From Schaalia odontolytica (GTDB lineage Bacteria > Actinomycetota > Actinomycetes > Actinomycetales > Actinomycetaceae), in contig CATYYP010000031.1 in assembly GCA_958415245.1 (NCBI GenBank), positions 1 through 11,149 of the forward strand: a DNA stretch of 11,149 nt, written 5' to 3'. The notes under the pieces are model-generated. The model saw only the letters and a program-made list of their open reading frames with translations. It had not been told where the DNA came from and searched no databases. Within the stretch, counting starts at the first letter, position 1, and every line of letters begins with the position of its first letter. This document shows positions 1-6,779 of the stretch, piece after piece. The position numbers were made by a program, and so were the translations under genes.

Positions 1-227
1 GCGGGAGCCTTCGACTCGGCCTGGGCAGCGTCAGTAGCCTTCTTCGCGGGAGCCTTCTTCGCCGGGGCCTTCTTCGCGGCAGACTTCTTCTCCTCGGCGG
101 GAGCGCTCGCCGCGTCGACCGTGGCGGCAGCCTTCTTGGCACGCGTGGTCTTCTTCGCGGGGGTCTTCACCTCCGTGGTTTCCTCAGTCGTCGCGGAGTC
201 CTTTGCCGAAGCGCGAGATGCACTCAC
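1..227 (-). CDS. Lys/Ala-rich N-terminus, probably primary sigma factor RpoD/SigA (partial)
   Basis: Only the first 75 codons are inside the window; the gene runs off the left edge. The protein begins (M/V)SASRASAKDSATTEE and continues as a low-complexity chain of Lys, Ala, Pro and acidic residues with repeated AKKAP-like units. Actinobacterial principal sigma factors carry such an N-terminal extension ahead of their conserved regions, and in related genomes rpoD can lie beside a polyprenyl synthase gene; both points are from memory. No conserved sigma region is visible, so a histone H1-like or other Lys/Ala-tailed protein cannot be excluded. Start choice: GTG at 227-225 has a good Shine-Dalgarno (AAAGGGA, five bases upstream). 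An in-frame ATG at 242-240 would add MKGTR but has no ribosome binding site. Coding is well supported; the RpoD identity is an inference. Confidence 0.6.
   Translation of the reverse strand, partial: MSASRASAKDSATTEETTEVKTPAKKTTRAKKAAATVDAASAPAEEKKSAAKKAPAKKAPAKKATDAAQAESKAP
37..81. repeat. Three tandem 15-bp repeats inside the Lys/Ala-rich gene
   Basis: Units at 37-51, 52-66 and 67-81 begin with GCCTTCTTCGC and differ at only a few of the last bases; a diverged unit follows at 82-96. Read on the minus strand each encodes a five-residue unit of the type (A/P)AKKA. The 15-bp period keeps the frame, so copy number could change by slippage without breaking the gene. Confidence 0.8.
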
Positions 228-262
228 ACGGGTCCCTTTCATTGATGGGCATGCACAGCGGA

Positions 263-279
263 GCCGATTGCAAATCGGC
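263..279. other. Perfect 7-bp inverted repeat in the leader of the sigma-like gene
   Basis: GCCGATT (263-269) and AATCGGC (273-279) form a perfect hairpin with the three-base loop GCA. It lies 36 bp upstream of the GTG start of the minus-strand gene, so it would fall within that gene's 5' leader if transcription starts near 285. It could be an RNA hairpin or a small operator. There is no T-run, so a terminator is unlikely. Confidence 0.45.
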
Positions 280-291
280 ATACCAGCGCCA

Positions 292-297
292 AGTCTA
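292..297 (-). promoter_or_regulatory. Candidate -10 box for the sigma-like gene
   Basis: On the minus strand 297-292 reads TAGACT, matching the actinobacterial -10 pattern TANNNT. A start site about seven bases on (near 285) would give a leader of roughly 60 bases containing the hairpin at 263-279 and the Shine-Dalgarno before GTG 227. I see no convincing -35 box. Confidence 0.3.
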
Positions 298-376
298 GTG
301 CCTTGCCGTTTAGTTTTCCTGACGGTAGGTGTGAGGATGCCCCGCCTTGGGCGCACCCACGCGCTCGAACCTCGGT

Positions 377-388
377 TAGAGTGGGCGT
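377..388 (+). promoter_or_regulatory. -10 box for a leaderless polyprenyl synthase mRNA
   Basis: TAGAGT at 377-382 fits TANNNT and is followed by six bases and then ATG at 389, so the predicted transcription start is the A of the start codon. No Shine-Dalgarno precedes the ATG. No clear -35 box is seen (TTGGGC at 347-352 is too far away). Confidence 0.55.
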
Positions 389-1492
389 ATGACTCTGAGC
401 GACAGTTTCACAACGCTGCGTCCCTCAATCGACGAGGCGACGGCCACCAGCCTCGCACATCTCCTCGCCCGCGCAGGCACTTCCGACCGTTCTGAGGAGT
501 TCTCTCGTGCGGTCCTCGCCTCCGTATCCGGAGGAAAGCGTTTCCGCGCCCTCATGGCCCACGTGGGCTACGCGCTCAGTTCCGGAACATCCATCGAGGA
601 AGTCTCACTTCCCCATCTGAGCGCGGCACTGGAGCTCTATCAGGCGAGCGCTCTCGTCCACGACGACATCATCGACAAGGCCGACGAACGACGCGGCATG
701 CCCACCCCTCACCGCACGCTCGCGGATTACCACGCCGCACAGTCGTGGATCGGATCGTCGACGGACTTCGGTCGACACAGCGCCATTTTGGTCGGCGATT
801 TCCTCTTTTCGGCTGCGACGGCAGCCGCAGACGAACAGGCCTTGACACTGCGAGACGACTGCGCGCGCGCGTTTTCGCGCCGGTTTGCGGATATGCACGC
901 GGAGGTCGCGCTGGGGCAGTACCTCGACATCACCGCCGAGCAGGCCCCACTTGATCCTGAGCGCACGGATGCGCTGAACATGAGCGACTCGCTCGAGGTG
1001 GCACTGCACAAGTCAGCCCACTACTCGGTCGTCCACCCGGCCCTCCTCGGCGCGATTTGCGGAGCTTCATCGTTCGATCGCGTCGCCAACCTGCTCGATG
1101 TTCTCGAGACGATTCTGACCCCGTGGGGCCTGGCTTTCCAGCTGCGCGACGATGATCTCGGAGTCTTCGGAGACCCGGCAGTCACGGGCAAGCCAGCCGG
1201 CGACGACTTGCGCGAAGGAAAGCGCACTGCGCTCCTGGCGCTGACGTGGGAGGCCTCCTCCCCCGCCGAGCGGCGCGCCCTCACCGACGTCCTCGGGTTG
1301 GCCGAGGCCTCGGCAGAGCAGATTGCGACTGCTACCGAGATAGTGGAGCGCAACGGGCGCGCCGCACACGAGGCCGAGATTGCACGCCTCGTGGCCGACG
1401 GAGACGCCGCCCTTGAGACCAGCACCTTCGATGAGGATGCTCGCGCTATGCTGCGCGAACTGTGCTCGATCCTGACCGCCAGGCGGGCCTGA
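389..1492 (+). CDS. Polyprenyl (trans-prenyl) diphosphate synthase, IdsA2-like
   Basis: This cytoplasmic enzyme condenses isopentenyl diphosphate with an allylic diphosphate to build longer isoprenoid chains (geranylgeranyl or longer), precursors for quinones, carotenoids or lipid carriers. The 367-residue product has the full family layout: GGKRFR at 49-53, which binds IPP; the first Asp-rich motif DDIID at 92-96 followed by RRG; and the second, QLRDDDLGVFGD, near 251-262, followed by GKPAGDDLREGKRT. The residues four and five before the first Asp motif are small (Ala88, Ser87) rather than aromatic, which in this family allows products longer than C15; the exact length cannot be read. The length is normal and both Asp motifs are intact. 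It converges on the Rv2175c-like gene with a 15-base gap; a weak, mismatched hairpin at 1501-1520 is the only terminator candidate. In M. tuberculosis idsA2 occupies the same relative position. Confidence 0.93.
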   Translation: MTLSDSFTTLRPSIDEATATSLAHLLARAGTSDRSEEFSRAVLASVSGGKRFRALMAHVGYALSSGTSIEEVSLPHLSAALELYQASALVHDDIIDKADERRGMPTPHRTLADYHAAQSWIGSSTDFGRHSAILVGDFLFSAATAAADEQALTLRDDCARAFSRRFADMHAEVALGQYLDITAEQAPLDPERTDALNMSDSLEVALHKSAHYSVVHPALLGAICGASSFDRVANLLDVLETILTPWGLAFQLRDDDLGVFGDPAVTGKPAGDDLREGKRTALLALTWEASSPAERRALTDVLGLAEASAEQIATATEIVERNGRAAHEAEIARLVADGDAALETSTFDEDARAMLRELCSILTARRA

Positions 1493-1507
1493 AAAGAAGG
1501 GCTAGCC

Positions 1508-1861
1508 TCAGAAGGCCAGCGTCGAGGCGATTCGATTCACTCGGTGATGACGGCCCGACGTGAGCGCATCGATCGGGCGCTCGCCCAGCTCGTCCTGCAC
1601 GGTGTACAGCCACGCCGCTGCTTCCTCCGCCGTGAAGCCGTCATCAGCAAGCAGGGTCAGTGTGCCCTGCAGGAACGGCAGCGGCTCCCAGCCATTGTCG
1701 CCCTTGACGATAACCTCCTGCGGGACGCCGCGCGCCCCGCAGGCGTCGCGCGCTTCGATGAGCACACGATCGCGGATCAGCTGCTTGAGGCGGCGTTCCT
1801 CGATGCCGAGGAGACGGCAGACCTCATCGGTGGAGAGCACGGTGATATCAACACTGGTCAT
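1508..1861 (-). CDS. Rv2175c-family DNA-binding protein, probable PknL substrate
   Basis: The 117-residue protein has a winged-helix/MerR-like N-terminal half (LSTDEVCRLLGIEERRLKQLIRDR, about residues 9-32) that reads as a helix-turn-helix. Its C-terminal half ends in the family pattern GFTAEEAAAWLYT...PIDALTSGRHHRVNRIA. This matches M. tuberculosis Rv2175c as remembered, which binds DNA and is phosphorylated near its N-terminus by the adjacent kinase PknL. Here too the gene lies beside a Ser/Thr kinase gene, divergently, with 83 bp between starts. The N-terminal tail has Thr2, Thr7 and Thr11 as possible phosphoacceptors; which one is used cannot be told. ATG 1861 has no Shine-Dalgarno but sits seven bases after TAGTCT, so a leaderless mRNA is likely. 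Family assignment is good; regulation by phosphorylation is inferred from the homologue. Confidence 0.85.
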   Translation of the reverse strand: MTSVDITVLSTDEVCRLLGIEERRLKQLIRDRVLIEARDACGARGVPQEVIVKGDNGWEPLPFLQGTLTLLADDGFTAEEAAAWLYTVQDELGERPIDALTSGRHHRVNRIASTLAF

Positions 1862-1868
1862 GAGCGCA

Positions 1869-1874
1869 AGACTA
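1869..1874 (-). promoter_or_regulatory. -10 box for a leaderless Rv2175c-like mRNA
   Basis: On the minus strand 1874-1869 reads TAGTCT (TANNNT). Exactly seven bases separate it from the ATG at 1861-1859, placing the transcription start on the start codon. There is no purine-rich ribosome binding site in the gap. Confidence 0.55.
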
Positions 1875-1931
1875 CCCCATTCATGCGCCGCACCGACGTG
1901 GGCACTTCCAGTGATTTCGCGAAAACTCCCA

Positions 1932-1937
1932 TAGAAT
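1932..1937 (+). promoter_or_regulatory. -10 box for a leaderless kinase mRNA
   Basis: TAGAAT at 1932-1937 is a near-consensus -10 box, followed by seven bases (CGAGCAA) and then GTG at 1945. The gap holds no Shine-Dalgarno, which supports initiation at the 5' end of the mRNA and also the choice of this GTG. No obvious -35 box lies 16-19 bp upstream. Confidence 0.6.
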
Positions 1938-1944
1938 CGAGCAA

Positions 1945-3888
1945 GTGAGCGATGAACAGATATTCGACCAGACGGACCCGTTAATCGGCCTCCTCGTCGA
2001 CGAACGGTACCGGGTGACGCGCAGGTTGGCGCGTGGCGGCATGGCCACCGTCTACATCGCGCAGGATGAACGCCTTGATCGCCCCGTCGCGCTCAAGGTC
2101 ATGCACCCGCACCTCGCGGACTCCGAGGATTTCGTCGCACGTTTCCGCCGCGAGGCGCGCTCCGCCGCGCGCATCGTTCATCCCGGCGTCGTCTCCGTGT
2201 TTGACCAGGGCGTGGTCACGGGCCAGGGGTTCCTCGTCATGGAGCTCATTGACGGTACAAACCTGCGCCAGCTGCTGCGCGCGCAGGGGGCCTTCACGAT
2301 CCCGCAGGCACTGCGCTACACCACCGACATTCTTGAGGCGCTGCGCGCCGCCCACCGCGTCGGCGTTATTCACCGCGACGTCAAGCCCGAGAACATTCTC
2401 GTTCCGTCCGACGGACCGGCGAAGGTCACCGACTTTGGTCTCGCACGAGCTGCCTCCGAAGTCTCCATGTCTTCGACGGGCAACATGCTCGGCACGGTTG
2501 CGTACATCGCCCCGGAGATCGCGACGACCGCTCAGGCCGACGCTCGCTCAGACATTTATTCGGTCGGCATCATGCTCTACGAAATGCTGACGGGCTCCGT
2601 TCCGTGGGCGGGTGAGTCACCTCTGCAGATCGCGACGCATCACGTCTCTGACGACGTTCCCAGCCCGTCGGAGGCCCAGCCGTGGATTCCGAGAGAGATC
2701 GACGACCTCGTCGCCGCCCTGACCGCCCGCGACCCCGCATCGCGCCCCGCCGATGCATCGGACGCGATCGACCTCGTCACTCGCGCTGCTGCCGCCATTC
2801 CGTCGGAGCTGGCCAACCGCCGCGCGGACATCGCGCCGGCTGACCGGCCGGGCGCCTCGGAAACGAGCGCGCTCAACACCGAGCTGATCTCGGCTCAGTT
2901 TACGAGGCCTCTGCCCCTCCCGGCGCCGTCGACGGTTACCACTGTCCACACATCGGCCCCGCTTCCCAATGCTTCGGAGAACGGCGGCACCAAGACGTAC
3001 AAGCGCGCCGCCCTGTGGGCTACCCTCGTCGTTCTGCTCCTCGCCGCCGCAGTCGTCGGCGGACGCTGGTGGTGGACCGAATACGGCCCGGGCTCCTACC
3101 TGACCATGCCCGCGACGGATGGTCGTCCCCTCGCGGATGTTCAGGCCGAGCTGAATGCGATGGGACTTGCTTCTTCCGTCGAGGAGGAATTCTCTGACGA
3201 CGTCGCTGCCGGTTCGATCACTCGCTCCGATCCGGAAGGCGGCGAACCCGTCCACAAGCGCGCCGAGGTTCAGCTCCACGTCTCCAAGGGCGTGGACATG
3301 AAGACGGTGCCTGACGTCGTTGGTAAGAACCAGGAGGACGCACGCAAGGCCCTTTCCGATGCCGGCCTCGCCCTGGGTGCCATCACCGACGCATACTCCG
3401 AGGACGTCCCGCAGGGCCAGGTCATCTCACAGTCCCAGGCAGCTGGTTCACAGCTGGCGCACGACAGCGCCGTCGATGTGGTGCTGTCGAAGGGCCGTGA
3501 GCCCCTCACCGTACCGTCGCTGAACGGGATGAGCGCCGATGCCGCAAAGAGCTCCATTGAGGGCCTTGGCCTCGTGGCTACGCCGACCGAGGCATTCTCC
3601 GACACTGTTGCCGAGGGGCAGGTCATCTCGCAGCAGACCAATGAGGGCACGATCCTGCACCGTGGCGACACCGTCGCCTACACGGTGTCGAAGGGACCTG
3701 AGAAGGTCGCAGTGCCCGACGTCGTCGGCCGCCAGCGCCAGGATGCTCGCGCCACCCTCGAGGCAGCCGGCTTCACCGTGCAGGAGGAGGCAATCCTCGG
3801 TGGCTTCTTCGGAACCGTCCGACAGACCGATCCCGCCGCCGGAACAATGCTGAAAAAGGGCAGCGTCGTCACGATCACGATCGTCTGA
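1945..3888 (+). CDS. Transmembrane Ser/Thr protein kinase with four PASTA repeats (PknL/Stk type)
   Basis: The 647-residue protein has a cytoplasmic Hanks-type kinase (about 22-280), a Pro/Ser/Thr-rich linker (285-352), one membrane helix (about 354-374) and four extracellular PASTA repeats (about 384-449, 452-517, 520-584, 587-647). Catalytic residues are present: Lys51 in VALK, HRDVKPEN with Asp145, DFG at 163-165, and a Ser/Thr-rich activation loop (174-184) before GTVAYIAPE. The nucleotide loop reads LARGGMATVY, with Ala29 where many kinases have the first Gly. PASTA domains bind muropeptides or lipid II in PknB/StkP, so this kinase probably senses cell-wall state. The divergent neighbour resembles Rv2175c, the substrate of M. 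tuberculosis PknL. The kinase domain resembles PknL (RFRxEAR, SSTGNMLGT), but PknL as remembered lacks PASTA repeats. GTG 1945 was chosen for its -10 box and position. Transcription ends at the 3924-3956 hairpin. Confidence 0.93.
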   Translation: MSDEQIFDQTDPLIGLLVDERYRVTRRLARGGMATVYIAQDERLDRPVALKVMHPHLADSEDFVARFRREARSAARIVHPGVVSVFDQGVVTGQGFLVMELIDGTNLRQLLRAQGAFTIPQALRYTTDILEALRAAHRVGVIHRDVKPENILVPSDGPAKVTDFGLARAASEVSMSSTGNMLGTVAYIAPEIATTAQADARSDIYSVGIMLYEMLTGSVPWAGESPLQIATHHVSDDVPSPSEAQPWIPREIDDLVAALTARDPASRPADASDAIDLVTRAAAAIPSELANRRADIAPADRPGASETSALNTELISAQFTRPLPLPAPSTVTTVHTSAPLPNASENGGTKTYKRAALWATLVVLLLAAAVVGGRWWWTEYGPGSYLTMPATDGRPLADVQAELNAMGLASSVEEEFSDDVAAGSITRSDPEGGEPVHKRAEVQLHVSKGVDMKTVPDVVGKNQEDARKALSDAGLALGAITDAYSEDVPQGQVISQSQAAGSQLAHDSAVDVVLSKGREPLTVPSLNGMSADAAKSSIEGLGLVATPTEAFSDTVAEGQVISQQTNEGTILHRGDTVAYTVSKGPEKVAVPDVVGRQRQDARATLEAAGFTVQEEAILGGFFGTVRQTDPAAGTMLKKGSVVTITIV

Positions 3889-3923
3889 ACGCGCCCGAGA
3901 CACTCGTCCGTCATAATAAGTAT

Positions 3924-3956
3924 CCCCGGCCTCGTCCATAACAGACGAGGCCGGGG
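3924..3956. terminator. Bidirectional hairpin terminator between kinase and aroG
   Basis: CCCCGGCCTCGTC (3924-3936) and GACGAGGCCGGGG (3944-3956) are perfectly complementary over 13 bp around a seven-base loop. Flanking A/T-rich bases (ATAAGT on the left, ACTTAT on the right) can extend the stem with one bulge to about 3916-3963. It lies 35 bp after the kinase stop and 18 bp after the stop of minus-strand aroG, so it can serve both convergent genes. There are no long T-runs, as is common in high-GC actinobacteria. Confidence 0.85.
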
Positions 3957-3974
3957 AACTTATGTGCGGTGAAC

Positions 3975-5375
3975 TCACTCCTCGTGGGAGGAACCCTTCG
4001 CCAGGTACTGGGCGACCTGGAAAGCCATCTCCAGGCTCTGCTGGTGGTTCAGGCGCGGATCCACGAGCGTCTCGTAACGGTCGCGCAACGACTCGTCATC
4101 GATGTGCTCGCTGCCGCCGATCACCTCGGTGACATCGTCACCGGTCAGCTCGACGTGCAAGCCACCCGGCACAGTTCCCGCGGCCTCGTGTGCTTCAAAG
4201 AAGCCACGGACCTCGTCCATGACTGTCTCAAAGCGACGCGTCTTGTAGCCGGTCGACGACGTGATCGTGTTGCCGTGCATCGGATCTGTCATCCACGTGA
4301 GCGGACGACCGTCCTCACGCGCGGCCTCCAGCAGCGGCGGAAGCGCCTCGCGGATGCGACCGGCGCCCATACGCGTAATGAACGACAGGCGCCCCTCCTC
4401 ACCATCCGGGTTGAGGCGATCAATAAGCGAGAGCATCTGATCCGGCGTGGTCGACGGGCCGAGCTTAACCCCAATCGGGTTGCGAACACACGACAGCAGC
4501 TCGATGTGAGCGCCCTCCTCCTCGCGCGTCCGCTCCCCCGCCCACAGGAAGTGGGCAGACGTGTTGTAGGGCTCGCCCGTCCGCGAATCAATGCGCGTCA
4601 TCGCCGACTCGTACTCGAGCAGCAGCGCCTCGTGCGACGAGTACAGGTCCACGTCGCGCAGCGTCTCAAAGTCAACGCCCGCGGCACCCATGAACTTGAT
4701 CGCACGGTGGATGTCTTCTGCCAGCGACTCGTAGCGCGCGTAGGCCGGGTTCGACATGAAACCCTGATTCCAGCGGTGCACCTGGCGTAGGTCGGCGTAG
4801 CCGCCCTTCGTGAAGGCACGGATAAGGTTCAGGGTCGAGGCCGCGTGGTTGTACAGCGACAGCAGGCGCTGCGGGTCGGGCTCGCGCGCCTCGGGAGTGA
4901 ACTCAAAGGAGTTCACGGCATCGCCGCGGTAGCTGGGCAGCGTGACGCCGTCGCGCGTTTCCATATCCGACGAACGCGGTTTAGCGTACTGGCCGGCGAT
5001 ACGGCCAACCTTGATGACCGGCAGCGAAGCGCCGTACGTCAAGACGACCGCCATCTGCAGCAGCGTCTGAATCTTCAGGCGAACATGGTCCGCCGTCGCC
5101 TCGGCGAAGGTCTCGGCACAGTCCCCGCCCATCAGGACGAAGGCCTCGCCGCGGGCAGCCGCACCCATCCACGTGCGCAGGTCGTCAACCTCCCCGGCGA
5201 ACACGAGCGGCGGCTGACGGCGCAGCTGCGCCGTCACGTCACTGAGGTGTTCCGCGTCCGCGTAGGAAGGCTGTTGGGCAGCGTCCAGGCCGCGCCACGT
5301 GTCCCAGGGAGCAAGCTCCCCGGACTCGGGCGACCAGAGACGCTCGGGGACGCGGCGGGAGCGAGGCTTACGCAC
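3975..5375 (-). CDS. aroG: Class II 3-deoxy-D-arabino-heptulosonate 7-phosphate (DAHP) synthase
   Basis: This enzyme catalyses the first shikimate-pathway step, phosphoenolpyruvate plus erythrose 4-phosphate to DAHP, supplying Phe, Tyr, Trp and other aromatics. From GTG 5375 the product has 466 residues, close to the plant/mycobacterial class II length. Motifs include GGDCAETF (Cys86, matching the Cys87 metal ligand of the M. tuberculosis enzyme), RIAGQYAKPRS (125-135), NPIGVKLGPS, RMGAGRIREALPPLL, WMTDPMHGNT with the ligand His, HVELTGDDVTE with the ligand Glu, and DPRLNHQQS with the ligand Asp. Start choice: GTG 5375 has GGAG five bases upstream. An in-frame GTG at 5414, ten bases after the pfp stop, adds 13 residues but has no Shine-Dalgarno. 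The gene follows pfp on the same strand and has no separate promoter that I can see, so it probably depends on pfp transcription. Feedback regulation cannot be read from the sequence. Confidence 0.95.
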   Translation of the reverse strand: MRKPRSRRVPERLWSPESGELAPWDTWRGLDAAQQPSYADAEHLSDVTAQLRRQPPLVFAGEVDDLRTWMGAAARGEAFVLMGGDCAETFAEATADHVRLKIQTLLQMAVVLTYGASLPVIKVGRIAGQYAKPRSSDMETRDGVTLPSYRGDAVNSFEFTPEAREPDPQRLLSLYNHAASTLNLIRAFTKGGYADLRQVHRWNQGFMSNPAYARYESLAEDIHRAIKFMGAAGVDFETLRDVDLYSSHEALLLEYESAMTRIDSRTGEPYNTSAHFLWAGERTREEEGAHIELLSCVRNPIGVKLGPSTTPDQMLSLIDRLNPDGEEGRLSFITRMGAGRIREALPPLLEAAREDGRPLTWMTDPMHGNTITSSTGYKTRRFETVMDEVRGFFEAHEAAGTVPGGLHVELTGDDVTEVIGGSEHIDDESLRDRYETLVDPRLNHQQSLEMAFQVAQYLAKGSSHEE

Positions 5376-5424
5376 AGGCTCTCCGCCGCGTCCGGGAGTG
5401 ATCGAAGGAATCACGCGAAGCGAC

Positions 5425-6626
5425 TCACTCGCCGGCAGGCTCGACGGTCTGGCCGATCTCGGCCATCATCTCGAGGAACCAGGGCTGGGAGATGTCGAAG
5501 GGCTTGCCGCCCGCGATGCGCGGGAACGGGATGGCCTTCAGGCGGTCGCCGTCCTCCTCGTCGTGGCCGATAACGCCGGACTCGCCCTTGAAGGCGCACT
5601 CAACGGCGAGGTCGGTCATCGACTTGATGAGACGCAGGTCGTCGGCGTTGGCGCGCGAGGAGCGCGAGAAGTAGCCGGACTTCTGGACCATGACCTTCTC
5701 GGCGTCGATCTTCTCGGCGAACTGCTTGGCGAACCACTGGCCGGGGTTGATCGTGTCGAGCTTGACGTGGCCGAAGGGGTCACGCTGGACCTCGCCACCG
5801 GCAGCCTCGATCTCCGCGATAATCTCGGGGACGCCGGCGCCCTCGGACAGGAAGATGTTGACGTTGCCCTGCTCGTCCATGATGGCCTTGAGGCGCGCGG
5901 CCTCGGCGTCCAGGTCGATCTTCATCTCGGGCAGGAAGATGGCGTGGATGTCCCAACGCTCCTGCGACAGGCCGATGGAGGGCACCCACTCCTGGGTCTT
6001 CAGCCAGTCGTGGTAGCACTTCGAACCGGCGGCGGTCAGCCAACCGCAGTGGCGGCCCATGATCTCGTGGATGATGAGCATGCGCGGGTTGGAGCGGTGC
6101 TCACCGATGATGTTCTGGGAGTACTCGGAGACCTCTTCAGCGGCGGTCCAGGCACCCAGGGACTGGCGGATCGGCACAACGTCGTTGTCGATCGTCTTGG
6201 GCAGGCCCACGACAGTCAGGTGGTAGTCGTGCTCCTCCAGGTAGGCGGCCAGGTCAGCTGCCGTCGTGTTGGTGTCATCGCCACCGATGGTGTGCAGGAC
6301 GTCGACGCCGTCGGCGCGCAGCTGCTCGGCGGCCTTCTGCAGCGGATCCTCATCCTCGGACACGAGTTCTTCTTGTTCGTCAGCTTGACGCGGGAGTTAC
6401 CGATCGGGGAACCACCGAAGCGATGCAGGACGGCAGCGTGCTTGCGCGCTTCCTCGTCCACCAGCACGTAGTTGCCGGTAAGCAGGCCGTGGTAGCCGTT
6501 CTGGTAGGCGATGATCTCAACGGTGGGATCGATTTCGTTGTAGCGCTCAATGAGTCCGCCGACGGCGGAGGACAGGCACGGGGCGAAGCCACCTGCGGTC
6601 AGCAGGGCAACACGACGGACCGACAT
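5425..6626 (-). pseudogene. pfp: PPi-dependent 6-phosphofructokinase, interrupted by a frameshift
   Basis: The enzyme phosphorylates fructose 6-phosphate with pyrophosphate in glycolysis. Two reading frames together make one protein. Residues 1-84 start at ATG 6626 (Shine-Dalgarno AAAGGTGA) and read MSVRRVALLTAGGFAPC to GGSPIGNSRVKLTN, ending at 6375. The rest, from LVSEDEDPL at about 6366 to TGA 5425, is in another frame. Between them lie eight bases, AAGAAGAA (6367-6374), so the first frame goes out of phase and stops at 6216. The second part has IGGDDTNTT and PKTIDND; the Asp and Lys in these motifs mark PPi-dependent rather than ATP-dependent enzymes. MGRHCGW is the substrate site. Intact relatives are about 400-405 residues as remembered, which fits loss of about 16 bases, although any 3n+1-base loss would do. 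The gene is otherwise undecayed, so a recent mutation or a sequencing or assembly error is more likely than an old pseudogene. Confidence 0.88.
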
Positions 6627-6677
6627 GAATGTCACCTTTCTCAGGTTGGTTAGGTAAGAGCCCACGCGCACGTGCGC

Positions 6678-6725
6678 GCTCCGCGTCACCCCGGCTGCCC
6701 GAAGGGGCTGCCTAGTGCGCGGAGC
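6678..6725 (-). other. Stem-loop in the pfp 5' leader
   Basis: On the minus strand GCTCCGCG (6725-6718) and CGCGGAGC (6685-6678) are perfectly complementary. They enclose a smaller hairpin, GCCC-CTTC-GGGC, at 6708-6697. With the predicted start near 6742 the pfp leader is about 115 bases, long for this window, and this structure would lie in its first half. It may be an mRNA-stabilising or regulatory structure; no known riboswitch was recognised. Confidence 0.4.
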
Positions 6726-6748
6726 CGCGCGTGCGCGAGGCACAGTTC

Positions 6749-6779
6749 ATTCTACCCGGCTCACATCACGTTTCGCCAA
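6749..6779 (-). promoter_or_regulatory. Promoter of pfp (and probably aroG)
   Basis: On the minus strand TTGGCG (6779-6774) is a possible -35 box and TAGAAT (6754-6749) a near-consensus -10 box, with a 19-bp spacer. The predicted start is about 6742, giving a roughly 115-base leader ending in the Shine-Dalgarno AAAGGTGA before ATG 6626. The spacer is longer than ideal. Confidence 0.5.

Noticed and set aside
1..100. CRISPR-like or satellite repeats at the left edge
   Set aside because: The 15-bp period keeps a reading frame encoding Lys/Ala units and has no spacers; it is a coding repeat.
1493..1520. Terminator between the polyprenyl synthase and the Rv2175c-like gene
   Set aside because: GCTAGCC/GGCCAGC can form only a seven-bp stem with an internal mismatch and overlaps a stop codon; too weak to list as a feature.
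3969..4790. Plus-strand open frame opposite aroG
   Set aside because: Antisense to a gene with all metal ligands recognisable; composition typical of a mirror frame.
5376..5414. Longer aroG start at GTG 5414
   Set aside because: It has no Shine-Dalgarno and makes the protein longer than usual; GTG 5375 has GGAG five bases upstream. It remains possible because it lies only ten bases after the pfp stop.
6216..6374. C-terminal part of the first pfp frame as a separate small protein
   Set aside because: After KLTN the frame turns into Cys/Arg/Thr/Pro-rich sequence with no family similarity; it is out-of-frame read-through of the pfp coding sequence.
6361..6378. Programmed ribosomal frameshifting to make full-length Pfp
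   Set aside because: AAGAAGAA is not a classical slippery heptamer, no obvious downstream pseudoknot was seen, and several residues expected from relatives appear to be missing, which slippage would not explain. Not fully excluded.
5299..6471. Long plus-strand open frame (390 codons) opposite pfp and aroG
   Set aside because: It lies antisense to well-recognised genes, is dominated by Val, Leu, Gly, Asp and Arg as expected from the mirror of GC-rich codons, and shows no known motif.
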